In this document: positions 1-11,210 of the stretch, one piece after another | Layout: each line of letters begins with the position of its first letter | Numbering within the stretch: position 1 is the first letter of the stretch | Origin: Hofstenia miamia | Taxonomy: Eukaryota > Xenacoelomorpha > Acoela > Hofsteniidae | NCBI GenBank assembly: GCA_900660155.1 | Contig: CABFPE010000411.1 | Span: 310,851-374,850 of the forward strand | Length of the DNA: 64,000 bases | Direction of reading: 5' to 3' | The notes under the pieces: generated by a model | What the model was told of the DNA's origin: nothing | The model's database searches: none | What the model saw: only the letters and a program-made list of their open reading frames with translations | Made by a program: the position numbers and the translations under genes

Positions 1-348
1 TTATTATTATTATTATTATTATTATTTTGTCCGCTATGTACGGTTTTGTAATTATTCGGTCCGCTTTGTTCAATTTTGTGTAATTATTGGTTCCGCTCTG
101 TACTTTTCTCATACTAATTTTAAAGGCAAATTTCATTTCGTAATAAATCTTGCAAAAATTAATGGAATATCTTGAAACTTTGGTATATGGGAGATATTGG
201 TCCACTTATTAACATACTTGAGTTTCGGCCTCATCTTGTAAATATTCATGGAGAAAAAGGGGGGTGTCCGCTCTGTACTATGGTAAATTATTCCAAGTGT
301 CCGCTCTGTACACCAAATTCGAATTTACCATAGTACAGAGCGGACCGA

Positions 349-388
<40 letters not shown>

Positions 389-390
389 AA
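1..390. repeat. Short hairpin element with repeated CCGCTCTGTAC sites inside a TTA microsatellite
   Basis: A (TTA)n tract opens the window (1-26) and resumes at 349-384. Between them lie six copies of a GTCCGCTCTGTAC-like motif, near 30, 59, 91, 266 and 298 (forward) and 333 (inverted). The stretch 268-290 is the exact reverse complement of 321-343, so it can fold into a hairpin of about 23 bp whose loop carries another motif copy. The right end AGCGGACCGAAT also mirrors ATTCGGTCCGC near 54-65. This is the look of a non-autonomous DNA transposon with repeated subterminal sites, inserted in a microsatellite. No coding capacity and no family assignment. Confidence 0.5.
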
Positions 391-1490
391 AATTTGATAC
401 AGATAGCTGATTCCATCAATTTGGCTCTACAAACCTCACATTAAAGAGGTAAAGAATTTCAGAATCATGCATCCACCATATTTTGTTGGTTTAGAAGCAT
501 ATACTGACGGAACAACTAATATCCGCCAAATGAACTGAGCATTGCAACTATTGCGCAATTTGAAGGTGGAATATAAAAATAACTTAGATTAGTAACAGTC
601 TTCTTCCATCTCGAAATGCTGCTACTTTATCAAGGCGCCATTTGGTCTACTTGCTTATTATCAAAACGAAGATGTCCTGGATGTCGTTAGGCATAGGATT
701 TGTGTGGGAAGCAGTTGATCAACATCCTTTTCCGGCCGTATTATCACCACTATGTGACTGTATTCGTAATAGAATTGGTGAACTGCTCCTTAGCTAAAAC
801 ATGAAAATTTTATATAAGCTACGCAACGTGTTTTACACAATATGGCAAATTGACCCATTGTTATAAACATCTATATGTCTACTTAAGCATAAAATTAACA
901 AACAACCTGGGGCATTGTTTTGCATTCTTTCAGTAATGAAGTTACGCAATGACATGGGTTGTTGGTGTGTCGAGTTGTTTCAGAAATTATTTTCGTTTGG
1001 AAACTAGCCAAAACGAAGTCAATAATGGGATTCAATTGGAATTGTTAAGAAAAATTATATTTTTGGTTGTTTTCGGGTTTGTTTATTTAAAGCAAAAATA
1101 TGCGACTAAGGTAATAAAATTATGATATACTAATTGCTAACATAAAGCTGTAAATATGCAACATACATAAAATAAAAAAGTCAACATCATTAATAAGCAC
1201 TTATTTCTTTCATTAGTTGAAATAGATCATAGAATTTCTGTAGTTCTCAAAATGAAAATCTCGTGACTTAGGATCCATTTGCACATGAAAAATAAATACT
1301 CTGTATTTCTAAAATAGACATAATTACTCCGTGTGAAACCGTTTAGAACAATTTGATTTAAACGTAAATCACAAATTCAGTTTACATTTATCACAAAACA
1401 CTCTTGAAATCTGCTGGTATCCAGGATTTTTGAATCTTCCGTTTTTATTAGTTATTTTCCATAAAAGTTGGCCAATAATGCATTCTGTCT
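391..1490. other. No gene seen
   Basis: AT-rich DNA with no coding segment that I recognise. The stretch 620-800 is richer in GC than its surroundings and may be an old repeat, but no family could be named. Confidence 0.4.
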
Positions 1491-1506
1491 AATCAAATAG
1501 CTTTTG

Positions 1507-2790
1507 CTAGCAAAGATGTTGTGGGCCAAGCTTTTTCTTTGCTGAATATTCCTTCTCAACACTTGCAGTAGATGGTTGTCCTCTTTTGTTTGTAGTCGCC
1601 TTTCCTTTCCTCGTCAAGCAATTAGATATCTGCATTTTGAACACTCTAAGTTTCAGTGTTGATGTATTTTCATTACAATGACAGTACAAAATCCAAAATT
1701 GCACAACAACCATATCAAAAAAATGAAACAGCAACTTGTGGTATCATTTCTTTGATCGCACGCATATTCTGTGAAGATTCAAAAGTCCATCTAACAGGTC
1801 TACGCCACCAATAATTTTATTGATACAAGAGATGGACATGTGACGTTGACTCTTTTCTTCTCGATCAAAGTGAACTACTTCAGTAGCTGGGTTTACACTT
1901 TCATATGTTGATAGTAGTGTTACACCAAGATTGGCAAACTATTTGACAGCCCAAGTTTCACACCACTATAATCTGCTGTCCATATCTCGAGAAATTCTCT
2001 GCCATTCTTTTTGAATTCGGAAGACGGTTAGCTCGAACTGTTCCTAAGCATGCTATTCCTTGGTCATCAATTGTATTTACATGGTCAACTCCTGTGTAAG
2101 TACAATTTTTGCCAATTGTTTCTGGGTATGTGCTGCAGCAGGAATAAAACTATGTTTCCAGATTCCTTTAAATCAGGCTGATTAGGACATACATCAATGA
2201 CACTAGTATGGACTTCAAAGTTGTAAATCAGTCCATCCACACTCGGCAATACATGCAGTTTAGATCCCACTTCTTGGGCTTCTGTGGGTTGTACTGTTTG
2301 AGCCCAGTTTCCTTTAAATTAATCATTTGCTCATCAATGTACAACATTTCAGTTGGTTTGAGTTCCGAAAACTTTTTCTTCAAGTGATTAACCACAGGCC
2401 GGATCTTATATAATCTATCCGCACAGTCCTCAGGATGGGTTAGGTTATCATTGCAGTGCAAAAAACTCTTGATCTTTTCAAATCTGTTCAGTCATTGTGC
2501 TAGCAATATTTTCAAAATGCAATTCGTTGCTCCAGTACATTCTGGTACTGGGCATCTTCACTAAACTGGTAGCATACAGTATCCCAGTCAGCCATATTTT
2601 CTTCATTGTCAAGACTTGCTTGAAAGTCCATGTGATTTTCAAAACATTTTCTGGGTCCTGCTTTTTCCATACAATGGGACGTCTTTTCCCTAAACATAAA
2701 AAATAATTATTGAATATAATGAAAGTATATTGCGACAATAACAATGCAGTGTCTACCTTTATTCCCACCAAATGCAGTAGGTTGCTGTGG
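1507..2790 (-). mobile_element. piggyBac-type transposase relic
   Basis: The minus strand carries pieces of one transposase in order. The N-terminal piece (2,500-2,770) has a YWSNEL segment. The next (2,228-2,461) reads DRLYKIRPVVNHLKKKF followed by LYIDEQMI and LKQYNPQKPKKWD, the well-known piggyBac core with the first catalytic Asp in DEQM. Then comes a stretch ending in NIVLFLLQHIPRNNWQKLY (2,085-2,270). The C-terminal piece (1,507-1,734) holds FFDMVVVQFWILY, the usual piggyBac C-terminal helix. The pieces lie in different frames, so the gene is dead. No TTAA-flanked inverted ends were found. Family call is from motif order and is firm; exact ends are not known. Confidence 0.8.
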
Positions 2791-2814
2791 TGCTGGTTGA
2801 CTATAGGGTTCCTT

Positions 2815-3177
2815 CTATATTTGTTGTGATACTTCGATTACAAGTTCAAGTATTTTGTTCAACGTGACAATGCTGCTTCTACTCTTTTGAAAAACTGACG
2901 TTTGTGGTGCTTTCATGTGAATCGCACGGATTTTTTTACAAAACCCAGGGTTTCCTAATAAATATTCCAACGAAACTAAATATGGGTTTGTTTCTTTGAA
3001 TTTACAGTATGCAATTACGTCAATTTTGGTTTGTTTCTTTAAATGCTCAATATGCAATATACGGTTAATATGTGGGTGTTCGATAATAATTTTTTTACCA
3101 CAAGCAGGAACAATATTTTGTAATATTCTGTAATGTTTACAAATATTCTGTACTGTGTATGTTGAAGCAGAACACAT
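2815..3177 (-). CDS. Unassigned open frame next to the piggyBac relic
   Basis: A 120-codon open frame, basic and Cys-containing, with no motif that I recognise. It reads upstream of the piggyBac relic on the same strand. It could be an N-terminal extension of that element, a fragment of another repeat, or chance. No splice evidence was found. Confidence 0.15.
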   Translation of the reverse strand: MCSASTYTVQNICKHYRILQNIVPACGKKIIIEHPHINRILHIEHLKKQTKIDVIAYCKFKETNPYLVSLEYLLGNPGFCKKIRAIHMKAPQTSVFQKSRSSIVTLNKILELVIEVSQQI

Positions 3178-3180
3178 CGC

Positions 3181-4125
3181 AATCTTAATACGAATTGCGA
3201 TATCATCACCTGAAAACCAATAAAATTTGCTTAAGATCGAAGGAGTAAACTACTTATTGTATATGATGTCACAATACGGTTTACAATAAAAAAAACTGCT
3301 AGTGCTAGATAGTCTATCGTTTTGCAAATAAATATAAATTATTGAGGAATCGACCTACTGCAGTGTCCTGTACTTAGCGGAATTTATATGTTTGTCCATA
3401 AATACTTTATATAATGAAAGATCTTTAAACCATTTGGTACCAAGATTCTTTCTGATGTTGCAACATAGAAAAATATTAAATTATTGCAACCTTGAATAGT
3501 TCAAGAATATTACTTATTTCTTTTCAATATTCGCCATTTTGTAAATGTTTTATTGCAGGAATTAAACGTCTTCGCAATTAGTAGTGTTTAGCATTGTATG
3601 TTTTAACATTCTAGAGACCCTCAATTTTGATCAACACAAATATACTAAGTTATATTAATGGCAATACGGAATTGTTGCAGTAGTTCTTGTTATTGTTCAA
3701 CATTTGAATAAGTTTGTATACAGAAAAGCATTTATAATGCTCAATTGCTTAAAGAAGTGAATCAAATCTGCAATGTAGGTATACAAGATATTCATTCAAG
3801 ATTATCATTTTTATTGAGTGTAACTCTTACAAAAACTGATACTGTATATTTTTTCTAAGCTGTTTCCTTGTTAATTTTGTAACAGAATTGTTACAAATGT
3901 TTCCTTTTCGATTATCATCGTCATATAATGTTTGTTTAATTCTGCTATTTTAAATCATTGTTGAATGTATCGTTATTTCCGATACAGAATAATTTGTACG
4001 AATAAGCAATATTGTAGAAATTTATTAAAGAATGTAATGTGGCAGTTGTTATTGGCAGTGTAGAAAGTGTGGTATTTTGCTTTTTATTGTAACAATAATT
4101 TTAGATGATGAATTTATAAATTACA
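3181..4125. other. Upstream region of the Mpv17-family gene, nothing recognised
   Basis: AT-rich sequence 5' of the start codon at 4,126. No TE coding or clear core promoter element was seen. The start codon sits in ttacaATGG, with A at -3 and -1 and G at +4, acceptable for animal initiation. Confidence 0.3.
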
Positions 4126-4352
4126 ATGGTGAATAAAATTCGAAGATTTCTTGTGGATGCAGGAGTTACTGGAGTTACTTACGCAGTTGGGGATGCCATT
4201 GAACAACTAAGAGCATTTGCGTTTAGAATAAGGGGAACTCCAAAGTCAACATTCATGGAGCGATTGGATCAGCTGAGACGTGAATGGGACTTTGATCGCA
4301 CACGTGTCATGTTTATTTGTGGTACAGTTGTATCAGGACCGCTTCTGCATGG
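4126..4352 (+). CDS. Mpv17/PMP22-family membrane protein, exon 1
   Basis: Encodes residues 1-75 plus two bases of the next codon. The reading contains GDAIEQ and WDFDRTRVMFICGTVVSGPLLHG, which match the Mpv17 pattern GD-x-(I/L)-x-Q ... D-x-x-R-(T/S)-x-x-(M/R) ... GP-x-x-H-x-WY. The exon ends GCATGG before a GTATGC donor at 4,353. Joining to exon 2 (11,211) in phase 2 yields HGWYRILD, exactly the family signature spanning this junction. The whole protein is 184 residues, the usual family length (176-200). Family members are small four-helix proteins of the mitochondrial inner membrane or peroxisome. The short N-terminus lacks the usual Y-x-x-x-L-x-x-x-P start, so a non-canonical N-terminus or a missed upstream exon is possible. 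Closest in feel to MPV17L2 or Mpv17-like; I do not assign the orthologue. Confidence 0.85.
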
Positions 4353-5297
4353 GTATGCAAATTTCATTGTACGCATATACTATTTTATCATTAATTCAAT
4401 GCATTTTAAAAAATTATAATCAATCTTGAAAATAGAATTAAGAAATAACTATTCTAGTGTATTTGATATTTAGCACAATATAATATATATTGTACACAAA
4501 AGCAAAATTTCTATGCATGGGTTGTGTATTTTAATAACATGCCAGAATTTCTCAATCTTTATCTTCTGATTTTGTTCATTGTTCATGTTGCGGCATAGAT
4601 TTGTTTTTTTTCTATAAAGGATGCATATCAAATTCGTTTGGGCTAGAATCCTTTTACTGTGGACATATTTACCAGTATAGAATTGATTAAAAATAATGAA
4701 CCCTTTTATACATGTATTTTAGTATCTTTTGCATGTTTTTATGTGTTAGATATTTCCACTCAATAGTATAAATGAATTTCATCGCTAGACATATGTAGGA
4801 GCAATTAACACACTTTTTTGAAATCTAATATATGGCAGATTGCAGCTTTTAAATTTACATTTAAATTATGAAATTTCACTATTGTTGAAGTTTGCAATTC
4901 GAAATTAATTTTTCATCATCACTGTTTTCACTTAAATATGAGTTTCTCTCAAGCATTTCAACAATATATAGACTGCCCGCTAATTACTGGATGCTGTACA
5001 AAGCAGGTGATGTTAAGTGTGTTTTTACTACCATATTCTGTGTTGAAAGCTCGATAAGCAAAACAATACCAAATTTGCCTTTTGTGAGCGACTTTATGTG
5101 AAAAATAACAATGAAATGCTCATATTTTGTTTCAATTTAATAGTTACGACATTAATGCAAACTTCATTTTCTAAATTAAATAGTAAACAACTAGTTCTCA
5201 GTGAAATTATTTGTTAAACAATTACATCATTGTACTTTTGTCAGACTGCTCCCAAAAAATAAATCATGAACCCAACAAGCTGACGTTGATGTAGCAT

Positions 5298-7180
5298 CAA
5301 AGTGAACAGGAGAGACAGGTCATAGCATGGCTGGCATTTAATTTTGAACGAAGGCTTAACTCTATTAGAACATTAAAAATGAATGAAATGTCTTCTTAGC
5401 TAGAATTTAAATAGGAATATGATATTTCACATTAAATACAAAGTTAATTGACAAAAATTGAATGTATTACAATGCACTCTAAATAATGAATTATGAAAAA
5501 TGCAAAAAAACTACACTAAAATTAAACTGAGAACTTCGAGCACTTTTTTCGAAAGTTAATGTTTATTGATGTACAACAATTTTTTAAAAACACATTAAAA
5601 ATCTTTGATAAATACTATAAGGAAAATTTGCACCTGGGAAATAAGTATCTTTAATTATAGAAAATGCATTCATTAAGCCTTTCCTACATTTCTTTGGAGA
5701 TTTAAGAAAATATGAATGCCCTAATAAGCAGAACCTAACAATGTCATCATTTGGAAACGATATTATTATGACCACGAGTCATAACATTTATCATTGCATA
5801 TTTGTTATCAGATGACAGTTTTTCATGAAAATTATGAACGATATAATTTCTAAAGTTAATGAATACAGTTCTGTAGACTCAATTTCACTCACAGGTATCA
5901 TTCGAAAAACAAATTTCATCTTTGAAAAAAGAATTTTAGCATAAAGCACATTAAAGTTGTAGCAATTCCATCCTTGTTTGAAGCATGTCCATACAGCTGG
6001 CCGCCGTGATATTGAATTGAACCTTGGATGTATATTTCATCGATAATTAAACTTATATATCTAGACTTGTTTTCCAAATTGTTAATTATTAATTTTAGAA
6101 AACTTAAGTAATCAAATTTATCTAATGAAGACATCATTCGTTGAATTGATCTTATACTAGGTAGCTGCACTATGTTACGCAATTCTTCATAGAGACGTCT
6201 GGATAGTACAAACAATTGAAAAGCAAGGCGATAATCAGATACATCATATAAAAGTCTTTTTGCATTAAGTAGATACAATTGATTATAAATGAAGTTAAAC
6301 TTAAGAAATTTACTAGAATTGCTTGGTTCAAATGCATTGCTAAGATAACTAATCATATTTTCCAACTGACTCCATGATTTTACCTTTGAATTATTAATAA
6401 AAGGAATTACGATATTTTCAAGCTTATAGTACGTTTCATAGTCAAAATTTGACTTACATGACGACTTCATCGTTAAACAAATAGTCCAAAGTGCAAATGA
6501 TCCAAATCGAGTGCTAGATGTTATTATGAAAGAGTTTGATGAAGAATTGTGTTTCATAATATCAATAGAAGGAAAACGATCTTGGAAATCAGTGAAAAAC
6601 TCATCAAAATTAATTCGGTCGTTTTCGAAAAATTCTTTTTCTTCATCAATTGTAGGATTGCGGGCAGCATTTGAAGATTTAGATGTAGAACGCGGCACTG
6701 TACTCCGTGGTATGGACAAAGTTGGCACACCAATGAATACATTTGGAGGTTCATCTGGAATAAGAATTTTATTTCGAGTAATCCTCTGCCGATATGATTT
6801 GCCCCAATGCAATCGGCAGATTCCACTATTTTTGGTATACCTGAAGTTAGCATTAGGCAAACATTTAATCCAATTTTGACGTTCCTTTTCATCTATGGGG
6901 AAACGGAATACAGGAATTTTTTGAGCAGATTGAACTTTGTTTTTTTCAGAAATCTTATAACCATTGCGACATCCATACACACTACATTTTCTTCCCATAT
7001 TGCAATCAGTGTACGCCAAGCAAAATAAACATTGAAATGTTTCACTGAGACCATTAAATGTTGTTTACGTGCACATCTGGTTGGGTTTAAGCAATTCCAT
7101 GCGCCACCGCTACAATTAGTCGGCCCTCGTTAAAACTGTTTTCCTTTGCTTGTCATAACCTGTCTCTCTTGTTCACTTTG
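5298..7180 (-). mobile_element. P-element-type (THAP) transposon, copy 1, internally deleted
   Basis: Bounded by inverted ends: CAAAGTGAACAGGAGAGAC at 5,298 and its complement finishing GTTCACTTTG at 7,180. It contains a THAP transposase gene on the minus strand and lies in the intron of the Mpv17-family gene. Relative to copy 2 it has lost about 1.07 kb of internal sequence (the counterpart of roughly 7,480-8,549), which removes the C-terminal catalytic half. It is therefore a KP-like deletion derivative in form. The 8 bp left of it (TGTAGCAT) do not match the 8 bp right of it (GTTAAAAC), but they do resemble the 8 bp to the right of copy 2 (CGTACCAT). Confidence 0.85.
5916..6998 (-). CDS. 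THAP-domain P-element-type transposase, truncated (copy 1)
   Basis: The true start is the ATG at 6,998 (MGRKCSVYGCRNGYK), giving about 360 codons. Residues 1-70 are a THAP zinc finger (C2CH): CSVYGC near the start, an FRFP motif, an NWIKCL helix and CRLHW. This is the DNA-binding domain of P-element and THAP9 transposases. The frame then runs through helical sequence to LIIDEIYIQGSIQYHGGQLYGH, which carries the first catalytic Asp of the RNase H-like fold. It ends a few residues after LKFFF at the internal deletion. Second and third acidic residues are therefore absent, so it cannot catalyse transposition. It might still bind element ends, as truncated P products do; that is inference. Confidence 0.85.
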   Translation of the reverse strand: MGRKCSVYGCRNGYKISEKNKVQSAQKIPVFRFPIDEKERQNWIKCLPNANFRYTKNSGICRLHWGKSYRQRITRNKILIPDEPPNVFIGVPTLSIPRSTVPRSTSKSSNAARNPTIDEEKEFFENDRINFDEFFTDFQDRFPSIDIMKHNSSSNSFIITSSTRFGSFALWTICLTMKSSCKSNFDYETYYKLENIVIPFINNSKVKSWSQLENMISYLSNAFEPSNSSKFLKFNFIYNQLYLLNAKRLLYDVSDYRLAFQLFVLSRRLYEELRNIVQLPSIRSIQRMMSSLDKFDYLSFLKLIINNLENKSRYISLIIDEIYIQGSIQYHGGQLYGHASNKDGIATTLMCFMLKFFFQR

Positions 7181-7306
7181 GTTAAAACTAACCTGAATAC
7201 TTTTTGGAATATCAAATATTGTAGGAATTGATCGTGCTTTTAATTAAATACGAAGCAGTCTTCTGTGAAATGCAATTCGCACACATTTCTATTTCTTGGT
7301 GATTAN
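7181..7306. other. Short spacer between the two P-type copies, ending in a single N
   Basis: About 125 bp with no match to either P copy, followed by one undetermined base at 7,306 exactly where copy 2 sequence begins. The N may be an assembly join. Confidence 0.5.
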
Positions 7307-9882
7307 AATGCACTCTGAAAATGAATTATGAAAAATGCAAAAAACTACATTTCTTTGGAGATTTAAGAAAATAAGCAGAACCTAACAATGTCATCATTTG
7401 GAAATGATAACCCACCACGAGTCATAACATTTATCATTGCATATTTGTTATCAGATGACGGTTTTTCATGAAAATTGGGAAAATTTCTAACTGCAAAGCC
7501 AGCAATAAAGACTAAACTTTGAATTTCTCTCTGATCATATTCATTAATTTCGAGGTGTTCTAGAATAGAGTAGTCGTTGTCAGTTAAGATACAATTGATA
7601 CATGAATGATTATTTTCTAATTCGTTGAAATCGCCAATGGCATTGAGTTCACATAGTAATTTTGTGTGATCAATTCTAAGAGTTTCAAAGGCCTGGCAAG
7701 CTGAAATGTTATAATTTCCTCCATGCGCTTGTCTTAAATGGCCAAAATAGTTTTCAAGATCATCACTTTGATAAAAACCGAGACAAATGTATTTGTTGTC
7801 AACTTAAGTCAGTTTCTATCAGAAAGGTTGAAAAATCAGACAATGAATTGCACGTCAATTGCAGTCCTTTACTAGTTTCCATGCTTAGAGATTTTCTTCG
7901 ATGGTTTGATTTCAGTGGTGATAAGTATTCAGCTAGTTTTGAAAATTTTCGCAAGAAAGCTAGAGGCTCCTGGTTATCCTTATCAATGACAAATTTATCC
8001 ACATCACGTTTCCGAATCCCAGCATAAAGAGTTTGCACATTTACTATTTTCCAAAATTTCAATAACAATTTCAAAAACTTAATTGTACCTTCTTTTGAAG
8101 AAGATGTGAAATGAGAAAGTTCAAGAGCTGCAATAGTACGCTCACTTATTACCTGTAGACATAATTTGAGACTTTGCTTTTGCAGATTATTTGGAAACAC
8201 TGATGAAAACGTCAAATTCGATTGGCGTAAATGTAAATTTCGTTCCGATTTGAGAGTTTTTCGATGTCTGCCCAAGATGATGTCAAGATTACTTTTTCTT
8301 TATCATCGTCCAAATCATAAAAATTTATTTGTTTGCTTTCTTCAGTGATCCAATTATTTCGGATAGATTTAATCAGATGGCAAGTATCTCGTATAATCCA
8401 TATAAAAGGAGCATCACCTTCTTTTGGACAAGGATTTTTAGCTCGCCAATTTTCATTTGATTTGGCAAAAAGATTAGAAAATTTGACATTCAAGTTATTG
8501 TTATCAGTAACAATGTTTATAATATTACCGCCAGCATCAGAGACCAAAGATATAATTTCTAATGTTAATGAATACAACTCTGTAGACTCAATTCCACTCA
8601 CAGGTATCATTCGAAAAACAAATTTCATCTTTGAAAAAAAGAATTTTAGCATAAAGCACATTAAAGTTGTAGCAATTCCATCCTTGTTTGAAGCATGTCC
8701 ATAGAGCTGACCGCCGTGATATTGAATTGAACCTTGGATGTATATTTCATCGATAATTAAACTTATATATCTAGACTTGTTTTCCAAATTGTTAATTATT
8801 AATTTTAGAAAACTTAAGTCATCAAATTTATCTAATGAAGACATCATTCGTTGCAGTGATCTTATACTAGGTAGCTGCACTATGTTACGCAATTCTTCAT
8901 AGAGACGTCTGGATAGTACAAACAATTGAAAAGCAAGGCGATAATCAGATACATCATATAAAAGTCTTTTTGCATTAAGTAGATACAATTGATTATAAAT
9001 GAAGTTAAACTTAAGAAATTTACTAGAATTGCTTGGTTCAAATGCATTGCTAAGATAACTAATCATATTTTCCAACTGACTCCATGATTTTACCTTTGAA
9101 TTATTAATAAAAGGAATTACGATATTTTCAAGCTTATAGTACGTTTCATAGTCAAAATTTGACTTACATGACGACTTCATCGTTAAACAAATAGTCCAAA
9201 GTGCAAATGATCAAAATCGAGTGCTAGATGTTATTATGAAAGAGTTTGATGAAGAATTGTGTTTCATAATATCTATAGAAGGAAAACGATCTTGGAACTC
9301 AGTGAAAAACTCATCAAAATTAATTCGGTCTTTTTCGAAAAATTCTTTTCTTCATCAATTGTAGTATTGCGGGCAGCATTTGAAGATTTAGATGTAGAAC
9401 GCGGCACTGTACTCCGTGGTATGGACAAAGTTGGCACACCAATGAATACATTTGGAGGTTCATCTGGAATAAGAATTTTATTTCGAGTAATCCTCTGCCG
9501 ATATGATTTGCCCCAATGCAATCGGCAGATTCCACTATTTTTGGTATACCTGAAGTTAGCATTAGGCAAACATTTAATCCAATTTTGACGTTCCTTTTCA
9601 TCTATGGGGAAACGGAATACAGGAATTTTTTGAGCAGATTGAACTTTGTTTTTTTCAGAAATCTTATAACCAGTGCGACATCCATACACACTACATTTTC
9701 TTCCCATATTGCAATCAGTGTACGCCACGCAAAATAAACATTGAAATGTTTCACTGAGACCATTAAATGTTGTTTACGTGCACATCTGGTTGGGTTTAAG
9801 CAATTCCATGCGCCACCGCTACAATTAGTCGTTAAAACTGTTTTCCTTTGCTTGTCATCACCTGTCTCTCTTGTTCACTTTG
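7307..9882 (-). mobile_element. P-element-type (THAP) transposon, copy 2, longer but left end missing
   Basis: Nearly identical to copy 1 over shared parts. It starts at the equivalent of 5,471 in copy 1, so it lacks the outer ~170 bp and the left inverted end. It also lacks about 180 bp present in copy 1 (5,520-5,688), with CTACA at both deletion edges. Its right end is intact: ...TCTTGTTCACTTTG at 9,882, complement of CAAAGTGAACAAGAGAGAC. It carries the complete set of transposase domains, now split over several frames. Confidence 0.85.
7470..9707 (-). pseudogene. Full-length THAP P-element-type transposase, frameshifted (copy 2)
   Basis: Minus-strand order: THAP finger from the ATG at 9,707 (CSVYGC ... 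CRLHW), with a frameshift near 9,350 where a T run is one base shorter than in copy 1. A long open frame 9,180-8,212 then holds LIIDEIYIQ (first Asp), VTDNNNLNVKFSNLF (second Asp) and IRDTCHLIKSIRNNW, the Asp-x-x-His-Leu-x-Lys-x-x-x-Asn-Asn insertion motif seen in THAP9 and P transposases. A further piece runs 8,275-7,799. The last, about 7,800-7,350, has YQSDDLENYFGHLRQAHGGN, the D-x-LE-x-x-F block that carries the catalytic Glu. Every catalytic motif is present but the gene is broken. It belongs to the same family as the copy 1 gene. Confidence 0.85.
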
Positions 9883-10878
9883 CGTACCATGAAGCCACAG
9901 TATATTCAACGTTTTAAGTAGTCCTTGCAATATAGACAAAAATAATAATTAAAAGACTAGTGTATAGCTAAGGTCTATTAGATAACCATGTCTAATATCA
10001 ATGTTAAATATGCGAACTTATCAATGATAAATATATGAGGAAATGAGTCCATAAGTTTTGTTTTTTTAAGTAGAATCACTAAGAACCAACTCATCCTCAT
10101 TTATTAAAAAGTTGTAGGAGGGATTGCACAAAAGTTTTGTCATTGTGAACTCCACACATTGTGTTGATTTTTAGGTTTTTTAAAAACCTTATAATTCGCC
10201 CTATTGTAATCATTACTAAAAGTTGCATATGCACTTTTACGATGAGACTGCCTTTATAAGAGAAGTAATCAATTGTTATGTAGTTAAATATGCTGTTTTG
10301 CTAATTATTGTAAATATTTACAATCTATCATCAATTACATTTGTAAACTATTAAGTTCCAGATAAAGTCACTTGAACTCAGGCGTTAATCATTATCAATA
10401 TCAAACAGTTTGTGTTAGTGTTTAATTTCATATGCAATTGTTTTAAACTATTTAATTTCTGTTGTTTTGAAAAGAGAGTGAATGTCAATACAGGGTTTTG
10501 CAGGGTTCACACAGTCAATTTTCAGCTGTCATATTTGAAAAAATTTTTACTCACAAATTCAACTTGTAATGGTGTGTTGCGAGAAACGATTGATGAAAGG
10601 GATAAATGCAAAAATGAATACATATACGAAGCCTCAAAAGTTCAGTTGTTTAAAAGCATGCAAACTTCAACCTTCTGACTCGCAAAGATGCTGAGCCTAT
10701 TACCTGACTGGGACCTGTACGATTTTTCGTTAAGCTTTAATGCACAATGATTTGAGTAAATTTGTCAATTAATGATTAAGGACGTTGTTGATAACAAGCG
10801 GATATTTAACGAAAGTAGAAAACTTTCTAGTCAACTTGAGGACTCTTCGAACTCGCAGACATGGCGGTCACTGCTATT
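9883..10878. other. Intron remainder between the P-type element and the MITE
   Basis: AT-rich intron sequence of the Mpv17-family gene. One 88-codon frame (10,412-10,678, +) shows no recognisable motif and is probably chance. Confidence 0.4.
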
Positions 10879-11132
10879 CAGACTTGTCAACGAACCGAAA
10901 TATTTAAGCTCGGCTCGTTTTAATTTTGAGAATATTCGGCTCGTCTCGGCTCGGCTCTGCTCACAACTTAGAAACTTGCAACGAGGCTCGTTTTATGAAA
11001 AAATATGAATAAATAGTATAATCAGTTTAAAAAACCGAGCTATAAATTTGCTTTGCTTAAGAAATTCTCGTTGTGAGCTCGTTGTATGTCTAATGTAGGT
11101 CCCAAGCTCGGCTTGGCTCTTTGATAGGTCTG
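10879..11132. mobile_element. hAT-type MITE, family A, copy 1
   Basis: 254 bp. The left end is CAGACTTGTCAACGAACC and the right end is the complement of CAGACCTATCAAAGAGCC (14 of 18 alike). The flanking 8-mers CTGCTATT and GTGCTACT match at 6 of 8 positions, the 8-bp duplication of hAT elements with age. The interior is rich in GCTCGGCTCG motifs. A second copy of the same family is at 42,163. Non-coding. Confidence 0.8.
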
Positions 11133-11210
11133 GTGCTACTCATGTAGTGTGTTGATATATTTGATCTAGTTGTATATTTTCAGCTTTAGCTTCAATTTAA
11201 ACTTATTTAG

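Noticed and set aside
10412-10678. 88-codon frame in the Mpv17-family intron
   Set aside because: Low-complexity, no domain, no splice support; likely chance.
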